This document shows, piece by piece, positions 37,749 to 47,479 of a stretch of 64,000 bases of DNA (position 1 is the stretch's first letter; every line of letters begins with the position of its first letter). Source of the DNA: Portunus trituberculatus (lineage: Eukaryota > Arthropoda > Malacostraca > Decapoda > Portunidae); assembly GCF_017591435.1 (NCBI RefSeq), contig NC_059278.1, positions 5,643,076 through 5,707,075 on the forward strand, given 5' to 3'. Made by a program: the position numbers and the translations under genes. The notes beneath the pieces were generated by a model, which was given only the letters and a program-made list of their open reading frames with translations, was not told the origin of the DNA and ran no database searches.

Positions 37749-38569
37749 GTGAGTGTATAGTAGATATGTGCTGAATGTTTGTGTGTCCACCTCTTAATTG
37801 TCTGTCATGCCAATTTATCTTAATACTGGAAGGAGGCTCAGTTCATTGCCGCCACTTCTTACATCAGTTCGTGTATGTGTATGGTGGTTTGCTTTATTAT
37901 TCCCATTGTGACGTCGTGGTGGCTGTGGTGATCGTAAATTTTGTTACACACATCACGGAATTTTGGTCTGTTGAAGTGAGTTCTGTAGTATTCGAAGACC
38001 AAGGCCCCAAACAGCAGCAACAAAAACAACAACAACAACAACAACAACAACCTTGAATACCAAAGTTATTTTGTAATTAGTGAATATACTCTTAGATTTA
38101 AATCATGGTGGTGATATGGGCCCTAATATGGGTACCATTATAAATAAAATTGCCTGCGCCACTAATGGGCGGAAGATGAATAGCGCTTCCTACTTACTGT
38201 TCAAGTGTGCCTACAGGCGATATAGGCCATAACACACACAAAAAAAAAAAAGAAAAAAAATGTGGAAAGGAACATGAAAAGTATGAATACGATTTAAACT
38301 ATGTGATGAAGATTTGAAGATGCTGTAGTAAATGTTTTTTGTTTTTCTGTTTATGGACACTTTTTAAAAAATATAGTAGTTAGATAATTACATAAAAAAA
38401 AGACGTGGTATAATTCTGGCTTAGCTGTATATTAAAGTTAAGTGTTGCAAATAAAAGGAAAAAGTTAAAACCAAACTTCTCTCAAGATAAATTATATGGT
38501 GTGATGTAAATAATGATGCATAGCAGAGTAAAATGAGTAAAATAAGAATAATGGCACACTACAACAACA

Positions 38570-38647
38570 CAACAACAACTACAACAACAACTACTACTAC
38601 TACCACTACTACTACTACTACTACTACTGCAACAACTACTATTATTG

Positions 38648-38708
<61 letters not shown>

Positions 38709-38741
38709 CACCACCACCACCACCACCACCACCACTACTAC

Positions 38742-38773
<32 letters not shown>

Positions 38774-38812
38774 CTTCTTCTTCTTCTTCTTCTTCTTCTT
38801 CTTCTTCTTTTG
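38570..38812. repeat. Compound (ACT)n-(ACC)n-(TTC)n trinucleotide block
   Basis: About 240 bp in which AAC, ACT, ACC and TTC runs follow one another. The homopolymeric peptides seen in all frames are artefacts. Confidence 0.95.
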
Positions 38813-39150
38813 CTAATGGGAATGTACTTTCGCAACCACCAAGGCCCGCCACTATGTGAGTGTAGCTTCAAGTAAAAAAGTCGTTCTTTCCCACCAGGCA
38901 ATTTCTTTTCTTTTAGGTGGCTACTTGTTTGCGTAAAGTTAGATAATATTGAATCAGACTTATGTTAGAATAATAATTCAGTATGGCAATTATTTTCCTT
39001 GTAGTGTAAGCTATTCTCGTTGAAGCAATATGTGCAGTGTCCACACACCTAGGAAGATTGTCATGTCACGCAAGAGATGGTGAGCTGAAGGGTGCTTCAT
39101 GAGTGAGTCGTTGCTTACTAGTAGAGAAAACAGAATACTTTTGCATTACC

Positions 39151-39156
39151 TTTATT
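39151..39156 (-). terminator. Polyadenylation signal, BRICHOS copy 1
   Basis: AATAAA on the minus strand lies about 225 nt after the copy 1 stop. The flanking 3' UTR aligns with that of copy 2, where the signal is conserved. Confidence 0.6.
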
Positions 39157-39379
39157 GAATATAATGGGTGCACATCCGAGGGACCGAAGTGAGAAAACCA
39201 GGCAGTAATGTAAATATTCAAGATGTGGTCATTGTTGGAACAGATGATGATAGATCAGGTGCTGTTAGTGTATTATCCGAAGAGCCATGTGAAAATGATA
39301 GAAGAGCCGGTGGGAATGGTGAGGGTAGTTGTAAAGCATTTTTGTTGACACCAAAACATAATCACGCACTTTCTGAATT

Positions 39380-40580
39380 TTACGGAAACTTGACGGTGAC
39401 TTGGCGACATCCTAATGACCTCAGAGTCTCCCTCGCTGAAATCAGATTCATCACTGGAATCCGGAGCTTCTTCACTGGAACCTTCATCGTAGGAATCTTG
39501 AGGTTTTCGTTAGAGCCTTCCTCGCTGAAATCGTCCCTGGTTGACTCGAAGAACACTTCGTAGATGGGGTAGCCGTCGCAGAAGTCGACCACGCGGTCGC
39601 TGAGGTCCTCCAGCTCGTCGTCACTGAGGAGTACTGACGTGCTGTTGATAGATCCCTCGATGATCTGTTCGGGGTTGTTCTTAATCAAGTATACTCTCTC
39701 CTCCAGGGTAGTGTCGAGCGGCTGCACGTAACAAGCTTCGTCAGTTTTCACCTTGACAGCCGAGTAACCCTGTAGGGAAAGTGACCGTTGCACGTAAAGC
39801 TGTCACAGGATTGTCGTACGTATTGGCCAGAGTGTTGAAGGATTTAGAATGAGGAAAGGGAAACTGCTCGTCATTATTGCCATACATGTTAGGATAATGA
39901 TGAACAGGAAATTGTTTTGCATTAATTCAACACAGTAAGATGTTAAAAGTAGTTAATATCTCTCACTTATGTGAAGGTGGCTCTAATTATTCAGTTATTT
40001 TAATGCCCTCTGACACATATTTCTTTGATAGATTGTAATATATTAGCAAGGGAAGGCAACAGACATCTGCCGAATCAATGATTAGTCGTATTGATGTCTG
40101 AATCACTGGCTAAGGGTGTGTTGTGAACTTATCATTAAACCCATGAAGCTGTTACTCCACTGAACGTTTCCTTTTGTGTCTCACAACATAAAGGGGTAGG
40201 CATAAACTATGCCTGAGGCAGGTCTCTGATGCATGCAGAGACCCTGCCTGAGAAAAGAAAAGTTTGATGTAACAGAAATTCCACTTACCGCATAAAAGTC
40301 ATCGATCGTCTCCACCTCTTCGAAATATTCATCTTCAGGGATGTAATAATGGATGATGTTGTTGTCGGCGTCAACTGTTACATCCATGGTGACTGTGTCG
40401 TCCCCGAACGAATAGTTGACCTCCATGTGCTGAAACACAAAGATGAATACGTCGACACACCTCGTAAACACTGTAGCTTCAAGTCGTTTGCTCTGGGTTT
40501 TTGCAGTTTTCCTTACCTTGTCCTCTTTACTTTTTCAACTGACTTGACATCTAAATTCAGGAACTTATCATTAAGTTATC

Positions 40581-40618
<38 letters not shown>

Positions 40619-40894
40619 ACAACAACATTAACACCATAAACGGTTTTATTTTGTGTCGTACTTAAACATAGAGAGGTAAAGTTTTGTACGATCTAATATA
40701 AGTGTTTAATTGTTATTTTTCCTACCACTGCTGCTGTTACCACTGCTTGCAAATCGTCTCCTTTTGTTTTGAAGGTATCTAAGTTTTTCCCTTTAACTTC
40801 AATCATCTTTCTTAACTTAAATACATAACTCTTACTTTTGCAATCATCTTTCCTTATATAAATACGGAAGACATGTTTTCCTTTGCCCCCCTCC

Positions 40895-40956
<62 letters not shown>

Positions 40957-41096
40957 GATCACAAGTGTTAGTTCCAGGATAAAGAGTACTGTGTGATCCT
41001 GATTAGTACGCACCTGTACAGAGGCAAGAGTCACGCCGAGAAGGCAGATGGACAGGAGCCAACGCAGCATAGTGGTGGTGGTGGTGGTGGTGGTTC
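39380..41096 (-). CDS. Secreted BRICHOS-domain protein, copy 1, frameshifted tail
   Basis: Exons on the minus strand: 41096-41014 (5' UTR then ATG at 41070), 40429-40289, 39769-39380. The coding length is 588 nt, 195 aa. Exon 1 encodes a signal peptide (MLRWLLSICLLGVTLA). Exons 2 and 3 encode a BRICHOS domain: DNNIIHYYIPEDE, then IDDFYA/GYSAVKV across the junction, EACYV (Cys79) and VVDFCDGYPIYEV (Cys130), the domain's conserved Asp and Cys pair. BRICHOS acts as an intramolecular chaperone in secreted or type II membrane proteins. Near 39497-39505 one nucleotide is missing relative to copy 2. The frame leaves an acidic Ser/Glu/Asp tail, still readable in another frame, and ends in a Lys-rich stretch (MKVPVKKLRIPV). 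Either a diverging paralogue or a decaying one. Confidence 0.82.
40112..40205 (+). repeat. Dispersed ~90-bp module, copy B (BRICHOS copy 1 intron)
   Basis: The stretch from GTGTTGTGAAC through TTTTGTGTCTCACAAC to AAAGGGGTAGGCA aligns with the 5' start of the LINE at 12.25 kb and with 45.2 kb. It lies between coding exons 2 and 3. Just beyond it is a hairpin (40219-40251). Confidence 0.65.
40219..40251. repeat. Hairpin-forming inverted repeat
   Basis: AGGCAGGTCTCTG and CAGAGACCCTGCCT pair around an ATGCATG loop with one bulged C. In copy 2 (about 45289-45322) the arms have decayed (TCTCTTTG against CAAAAACCC). Confidence 0.6.
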
Positions 41097-41730
41097 CTGT
41101 AGGAGGCGTGGAGTTATAGATCTAGAGGAGTACTGTTATGGTGATGGTGGTGCTGATGGTAGTGGTTGTGTTTATGATGGTCCTCATATTACTGTTATTG
41201 ATGCTTTATTATAGTAATGGATATTGTATAGAACGCGAGTGTTTACTATATTGAGTATATAAATATATATTGAGTGACGGATGTTGAATAATTTGTACAT
41301 TTGATTCGGTTCCTTATCTGTTTGTCTTCTGTTTGCGTTATTTTTTCCTTGGTTTTGTGCTGGTTCGTCTACCTTCATTTCTCTCCTGGTAGGGGTATAT
41401 AAGTTGGTTTATTAGTTCATCAATCTGGCGTTGGTTTTCTGTTTCCCGTGCGTGTTACTTTCTCTTATTAAGGTCACTGAGGAGTTTTAGGGTCATACTG
41501 TAATGTGATCCATCAAAAAGTCATTAAGGTGATTTGTGTAAGTTGATAGCTTAATTTTTTTTTGTCCTTGATCAGATTCCTTAAATTGCCTCCACCCCCA
41601 AAAAAAAAAAAAAATGAATATCTCTGTTAACAACCAGTTACATTTGCTGCTTTTCAAAACACTGAGGAGGATTGAGTTACTGTAAAGCAAGGAAGGTATG
41701 TATTTATGTATTATAGCGCTATAGTGTGTT

Positions 41731-42015
41731 TCACTGTTTGATCTGCTGCAGTCTGACGAGACAGCCAGACGTTACCCTACGGAACGAGCTCAGAGCACAT
41801 TATTTCCGATCTTCGGATAGGCCTGAGACCAGGCACACACCACACACCGGGACAACAAGGTCACAACTCCTCGATTTACATCCCGTACCTAGTCACTGCT
41901 AGTTGAACAGGGGCTACACGTGAAAGGAGACACATCCAAATATCTCCACCCGGCCGGGGAATCGAACCCCGGTCCTCTGGCTTGTGAAGCCAGCGCTCTA
42001 TCCACTGAGCTACCG
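41731..42015 (-). mobile_element. tRNA-Val-derived SINE in BRICHOS copy 1 intron 1
   Basis: This is a minus-strand copy of the same family. The first few head nucleotides have been replaced by (GT)n (42016-42044). It lies between the 5' UTR exon and the signal-peptide exon and is absent from the same intron of copy 2, so it inserted after the duplication. Confidence 0.85.
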
Positions 42016-42104
42016 TGTGTATGTGTGTGTGTGTGTGTGTGTGTGATAACTGTCATTTGTTTTACCCGCCTTACTTCCCAGTTCACCTGCTGAGGAGGTC
42101 TTAC

Positions 42105-42170
42105 CTGAAGTGTGAAGGCAGATGTGCTCAGGTCGCAATAGCTACACACTGCATATATATATATATACCA
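42105..42170 (-). promoter_or_regulatory. TATA promoter and 5' UTR exon of BRICHOS copy 1
   Basis: On the minus strand an (AT)n TATA region (42168-42152) precedes a short non-coding exon ending in CACTTCAG at 42105, followed by a GTAAGA donor. The 3' half of the exon aligns with the same place upstream of copy 2 (GACCTGAGCA...). Splicing to the acceptor at 41096 spans an intron that contains a SINE. The transcription start is inferred at about 42125-42135. Confidence 0.6.
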
Positions 42171-42249
42171 ACCCGCTCTCCGTCAGGTTCTTGCTTTCGT
42201 CTCTGGCACTGCATCGAAACTTTTATTGAATCATCACTTCATAATTAAG

Positions 42250-42281
42250 GCTCCATTGAATAGTCGAGTCGTCAGCACTAG
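42250..42281 (-). promoter_or_regulatory. Conserved upstream element, BRICHOS copy 1
   Basis: About 30 nt (plus-strand reading CTCCATTGAATAGTCGAGTC then GTCAGCA) sit roughly 85-110 bp upstream of the TATA region. They recur with one or two changes at the same distance from copy 2. The flanks are much more diverged. The minus-strand reading contains TGACGAC. The binding factor is unknown. Confidence 0.4.
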
Positions 42282-42404
42282 CACCAGGAAATATTCGAAT
42301 GGGCGCCTGCTAACACCTGCATATTGTATAATTTTAAAGGAATGCATTTTGGTGCAAATGTTCGCTCGGGAATAGCTTTATCAGTAAGTTATAAGAATAT
42401 TTGA

Positions 42405-43170
42405 AAGTTAGAGAAGCTACAAGTAGCCATCAGGCCTACATGTGGCAGTCCCTATTTGAAAAATACCTTTCTATATCCACCTGTCATCCCCATTCATGTA
42501 TCTGTCTAATTTTCTATTAAAGTTCCCTAATGACAGCATTAACATCCAGATTACTGGTCCGTTCCATTCATCTACAACTCTGTTTGAGAACCAATTACTT
42601 GCTATCTCTTTCTTAAACCTAAATTTCTCATGCTTGAACCCATTATATCTTGTTTTGTTCTGCTGACTGATCCTAAGAATTTTCTTACGTATCCTTAGTC
42701 ATAATCCCTATACCACTAAAGACGCCTATTAGGTCCGCTCTTAATCTACGTCTCTCTAAGGAATGCAAATTTAAAACCTTCAATCTCGTTTCGTAGGGAA
42801 TACCCATCATCTCCTGTATCCTTTTAGTCATTCTCCTTTGTACTAATTCTAATAGTCCTATATCCGTCCTTTAATGTGGGGATCAGAACTGTACAGCATA
42901 GTCTAGATGCGGTCTGACCAGTGCCAAATGTAATTTTAATATTACTGGTTTTAACACTCTTAACAAAAGATTCCTAGTACCTTTTATGCCTTTTTATTTT
43001 CTGGTCTGTATGCATTGTTTTTTTCGATGAAGATCAGAGCTAACTCTAACTCCATGTGTCAGTTTCCTCTACCTGCGTCAAGTAGTTTGCATTTGTTAAT
43101 ATCAAACTGCATTAATTTTTCATCATTCATTCTATCCAAATTTCCCTGGAAGGCAGATTTGGACGGATAC
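42405..43170 (-). mobile_element. CR1-like LINE relic, 3' end
   Basis: Minus-strand pieces give the familiar C-terminus of CR1-type reverse transcriptases: YAVQF, LERRRLRADLIGVF, KFRFKKEIASNWFSNRVVD and KLDRYMNGDDRWI. Stops and frameshifts interrupt it. It lies between the two BRICHOS genes. Confidence 0.75.
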
Positions 43171-43368
43171 AGATATTGTAGGTGTAAAGATTTACCACGT
43201 ATATAGTGTATCATCATTGCATTAAGTTGTGGTAGAGATTTATGATGTATATTCATATCGAAAAATGGTAAAAGAATGTCAGTGAATTATCTTTAACTAT
43301 TTTTTATAGTTACCTTTTGGTTAGGTTAGGTCACTGTGTGTATGTGTGTGTGTGTGTGTGTGTGTGTT

Positions 43369-43648
43369 TCACTGTTTGATCTGCTGCAGTCTCTGACGAG
43401 ACAGCCAGACGTTACGAGCTCAGAGCTCATTATTTCCGATCTTCGGATAGGCCTGAGACCAGGCACACACCACACACCGGGACAACAAGATCACAACTCC
43501 TCGATTTACATCCCGTACCTACTCACTGCTAGGTGAACAGGGGCTACACGTGAAAGGAGACACACCCAAATATCTCCACCCGACCGGGAATCGAACCGCG
43601 GTCCTCTGGCTTGTGAAGCCAGCGCTCTAACCACTGAGCTACCGGGCC
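43369..43648 (-). mobile_element. tRNA-Val-derived SINE, first of a head-to-tail pair
   Basis: Minus-strand copy with a full tRNA-like head (GGCCCGGTAGCTCAGTGG at its 5' end, 43648). A (GT)n tract abuts its tail (43337-43367), and a second copy starts six bases beyond its head. Confidence 0.85.
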
Positions 43649-43654
43649 ATGTAA

Positions 43655-43932
43655 TTCACTGTTTGATCTGCTGCAGTCTCTGACGAGACAGCCAGACGTT
43701 ACCATACGGAACGAGCTCAGAGCTCATTATTTCCGATCTTCGGATAGGCCTGAGACCAGGCACACACCACACACCGGGACAACAAGGTCACAACTCCTCG
43801 ATTTACATCCCGTACCTACTCACTGCTAGGTGAACAGGGGCTACACGTGAAAGGAGACACACCCAAATATCTCCATCCGGCCGGGGAATCGAATCCCGGT
43901 CATCTGGCTTGTGAAGCCAGCGCTCTAACCAC
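43655..43932 (-). mobile_element. tRNA-Val-derived SINE, second of a head-to-tail pair
   Basis: Minus-strand copy in the same orientation as the neighbour. Its head is cut within the D-arm region and continues straight into (GT)n (43934-43989). Confidence 0.85.
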
Positions 43933-43990
<58 letters not shown>

Positions 43991-44166
43991 CCAACTCTAA
44001 ATGCGTGTGTGCCTCCTCGAAGGGATCTAAGAATGGTCTGAGGAAAATAATAGCGAAGATTAGAAATGAACCATGAAGAGAATTGCTATGCTGTGCGTGT
44101 CATGGACACGTAGGGAAGGAAGGACCAGTGCTTTTTGAAGACAAATAGGGAAAACTTTTCATTGCA

Positions 44167-44172
44167 TTTATT
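44167..44172 (-). terminator. Polyadenylation signal, BRICHOS copy 2
   Basis: AATAAA on the minus strand lies about 125 nt after the copy 2 stop, in sequence aligned with the 3' UTR of copy 1 (CATCCGAGGGAC follows in both). Confidence 0.6.
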
Positions 44173-44294
44173 GAAGTTATTTTGTGTACATCCGAGGGAC
44201 AAAAAAGATAAAGCATAAGCCAACCAATTATGTAAACAATTAAGATCTGGTCATTATATGGTCAGGCGATGGTAGGGTTGGTATAGGAAGCATA

Positions 44295-45846
44295 TTAACC
44301 GAAGAGCCAAAGGAAAGTAATAGAAGAGCCGGTGGGAATGGTGAGGGTTGTCTCGCAACATTTTTGAATGAAGAAAAGAATCACACATTTTCTAAATGTT
44401 ACGGCTACTTGACGGTGACCTGGTGACCTAGTGAACACCTCCTCGTCTTCCTCTTCGGAATCCTGGGATTCGTCGCTAGAGTCTTGAGATTCGTCGCTGG
44501 AATCCTGGGATTCGTCGCTAGAGTCTTGAGATTCGTCGCTGGAATTTTGGGATTCGTCGCTGGAATCTTGGGATTCTTCGCTAGAGTCTTCCTCGCTGGA
44601 ATCGTCCCTGGTTGACTCGAAGAACACTTCGTAGATGGGGTAGCCGTCGCAGAAGTCGACCACGCGGTCGCTGAGGTCCTCCAGCTCGTCGTCACTGAGG
44701 AGTACTGACGTGCTGTTGATAGATCCCTCGATGATCTGTTCGGGGTTGTTCTTAATCAAGTATACTCTCTCCTCCAGGGTAGTGTCGAGCGGCTGCACGT
44801 AACAAGCTTCGTCAGTTTTCACCTTGACAGCCGAGTAACCCTGTAGGGAAAGTGACCGTTGCACGTAAAGCTGTCACAGGATTGTCCTACGTATTGGCCA
44901 GAGTGTTGAAGGATTTAGAATGAGGAAAGGGAAACTGCTCGTCATTATTGCCATACATGTTAGGATAATGATGAACAGGAAATTGTTTTGCATTAATTCA
45001 ACACAGTAAGATGTCAAACAGTTATATCTCTCACATATGTGAAAGTGGCTGTTAATATTCAGTTATTTTTAATGCCCTCTGACACATATTTCTTTGATAG
45101 ATTGTAATGTATTAGCAAGAGAAAGCAATAGACATCTGCCGAATCGATAATTAGTCGTATTGATGTCTGAATCACTGGCTAAGGGTGTGTTGTGAACTTA
45201 TCATTAAACCCATGAAGCTGTTACCCACTAAACGTTTCTCTTTGTGTCTCACAACACAAGGGGGTAGGCATAAACTATGCCTGAGGCAGGTCTCTTTGAT
45301 GCATGCAAAAACCCTGCCTGAGAAAAGAAAAGTTTGATGTAACAGAAATTCCACTTACCGCATAAAAGTCATCGATCGTCTCCACCTCTTCGAAATATTC
45401 ATCTTCAGGGATGTAATAATGGATGATGTTGTTGTCGGCGTCAACTGTTACATCCATGGTGACTGTGTCGTCCCCGAACGAATAGTTGACCTCCATGTGC
45501 TGAAACACAAAGATGAATACGTCGACACACTTTGTAAACATTGGGAGTTCAGGTCGTATGCTCTGGGTTTTGCCCTGCTTTCCTTACCTCTCTTCCCCTT
45601 TACGGATTCAATTTATTTTCCATCTTAGTTCAGGAACTTATCAACTGATTTTCTGCAGTATTTAGATTGAGATAGCTTAAGTTTTGTATGATATTCAATT
45701 TTAGCTACAGTATCGTTACTGGTTTCTGCCGTTGCTCTGTTGCTACTGCTTGCTGGCCATTATTTTGAAGGTATCAAAGTTTTGCCTTTAAATTTCATAA
45801 TCTCTTTAGCATGAATACGGAAGCTATACTTTTCCTCGAATCCCCC

Positions 45847-45933
<87 letters not shown>

Positions 45934-46072
45934 GATCACAGGTGTCGTGCAGTAGTCAGCTGCAGGGTGTGATCCTGATTAGTACGCACCTGTACAGAAG
46001 CGAGAGCCACGCCGAGTAGGCAGATGGAGAGGAGCCAACGTAGCATAGTGGTGGTGGTGGTGGTGGTGATTC
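44295..46072 (-). CDS. Secreted BRICHOS-domain protein, copy 2, acidic heptad tail
   Basis: Exons on the minus strand: 46072-45990 (5' UTR then ATG at 46046), 45499-45359, 44840-44295. The coding length is 744 nt, 247 aa. The signal peptide is MLRWLLSICLLGVALA. The BRICHOS domain matches copy 1 almost residue for residue (Asp62/63, Cys79, Cys130, YPIYEV). About six heptads of type SSDESQD follow (about residues 150-190), then EEEDEEVFTRSPGHRQV and a short hydrophobic end. The repeated S-x-E sites fit Golgi FAM20-type phosphorylation, and such tails often bind calcium; both are inference. Whether the last ~30 residues are translated or a splice removes them cannot be seen. Confidence 0.85.
44452..44595 (-). 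repeat. 21-bp coding repeats for acidic heptads
   Basis: About six 21-bp units encode SSDESQD-type heptads of BRICHOS copy 2. Alternate units are more alike (one ends in a TCTTGAG form, the next in a TCCTGGG form on the plus strand), giving a 42-bp higher-order period. This suggests growth by duplication of a pair of units. Copy 1 has no such array. Confidence 0.85.
45185..45280 (+). repeat. Dispersed ~90-bp module, copy C (BRICHOS copy 2 intron)
   Basis: This is the duplicated counterpart of the 40.1-kb module, with TTTGTGTCTCACAACACAAG and GGGGTAGGCA. It was present before the gene duplication, since both introns carry it at the same place. Confidence 0.65.
45851..45930 (-). repeat. (CT)n in BRICHOS copy 2 intron, shared with copy 1
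   Basis: An 80-bp tract at the same position as the 53-bp tract at about 40901-40953 in copy 1, next to CATCGATCACA in both. It predates the duplication and has since changed length. Confidence 0.85.
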
Positions 46073-46407
46073 CTGTAGGAGGCGTGGAGTTAGAAATCTA
46101 GAGGGGTATTGTTATATTGGTGGTGGTGGTGGTGATGGTAGCAGTAGTCTTATTTCCAATATATTTCCTCTCTACATTCATAAACGAACTGAACTCAGAA
46201 GTACGTGTTGTTTGCAGGTTATTGTGGGTGAAGTGTTCTGCTGTAGTGCGTCGTGTTTGAAGTGTCACGTGAAATGCATGTGTGTGCATATGTGACGTTA
46301 CAGAATATTCTTCGTAAAGATTTTGTCATTTTTCCAACCTGCAGTGGCCATGATTCCCTCGTAATGACGGCATTAAGTCGCCTTAGTAACTATAATGGAT
46401 ACCCACC

Positions 46408-46410
<3 letters not shown>

Positions 46411-46501
<91 letters not shown>
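46411..46501. repeat. (CT)n microsatellite, BRICHOS copy 2 first intron
   Basis: About 90 bp of pure CT with no counterpart in copy 1. Confidence 0.95.
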
Positions 46502-46505
<4 letters not shown>

Positions 46506-47314
46506 TTCTCGAACGGAACCTAACTTTCAGAAGCTCCACTTAATTTTGACTTGAAACGCCCCTCTCATTAATAGATTTATTGTACTCCATGTCCTGTAAA
46601 TCAACCCAAGAAGTTAATCGATAGCGTGTACATGTAAGTGCTGCGTAGTCTGTTCCTATACAGGTCCAAGGAAGAAGAACAAATGGAAGATAATGTGTTT
46701 GAGGTTTTGCCAGGAAAAGGATAGAAAAAAATGAAAATGTTGGTTGCATTAGAAAGGCGGACAGAATAGAAATTAGAGACAGTAGAATTATGTGTACTGA
46801 GGGACTGTAATGGAGTGGGTGATGGCACAAGGTAACAGGGAATGTAACATTAAGATTAGATTAAGGAAACTAATGAGACGAAATTGAAGAAGAGGTTACG
46901 TGCAAATCTTGATGACAATACAATAATCCTTAATTACTGCACCAAACCATAATTCACTTTAACGGAGCTAAAATTAATATGTTCTGTGAGACGTGAATAT
47001 AGTTGCGGGAATTCTATGCCTGAAGGTGTATTTCCTTCTTCCCATAATCTGAATGTATATAAGAGAGGAGTTTGAAGGCTCTTTCAATCCTAAATTAGTT
47101 CTTTTTAGATCTTCATTTTATTTTTTTTGAGAGACAGCGAATAATTATTTTCCTTTAAATTAGTTTTTTTTTGTCCTAACTTTCTCTCCTTGTGTATGAA
47201 AAATTGAAAGTTTCTTATACAGGGGCAAGTACATTGAAGCGTGTATTAACTGCTGTTGGTGAACCATCACTCCTTGCCTGTCTAGCTCCTCACAACAAGG
47301 AGAAGTGATCTTAC

Positions 47315-47368
47315 CTGAGGAATGAAGGAAGATGCTCAGGTCGGAGTGGCTGCGCTCTGCTTATATAC
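47315..47368 (-). promoter_or_regulatory. TATA promoter and 5' UTR exon of BRICHOS copy 2
   Basis: On the minus strand TATATAA (47368-47362) lies about 47 nt before a GTAAGA donor that follows CATTCCTCAG at 47315. The matching acceptor is at 46072, about 25 nt before the ATG of copy 2. The layout is the same as in copy 1, with a 1.24-kb first intron. The inferred start site is near 47335. Confidence 0.65.
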
Positions 47369-47446
47369 TTAGTTCCCTTCGCTACCAACTCCGTCTGTCA
47401 TTGTGTCACACCTTGTCTAAATGAATTGCCAGTTTCTCATCATTAA

Positions 47447-47477
47447 GACTCCATTGAATAGTTGAGTCGTCAGCAGG
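47447..47477 (-). promoter_or_regulatory. Conserved upstream element, BRICHOS copy 2
   Basis: This is the counterpart of the 42250-42281 element: CTCCATTGAATAGTTGAGTC then GTCAGCA. It lies about 80-110 bp upstream of the copy 2 TATA box. Confidence 0.4.
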
Positions 47478-47479
47478 AG

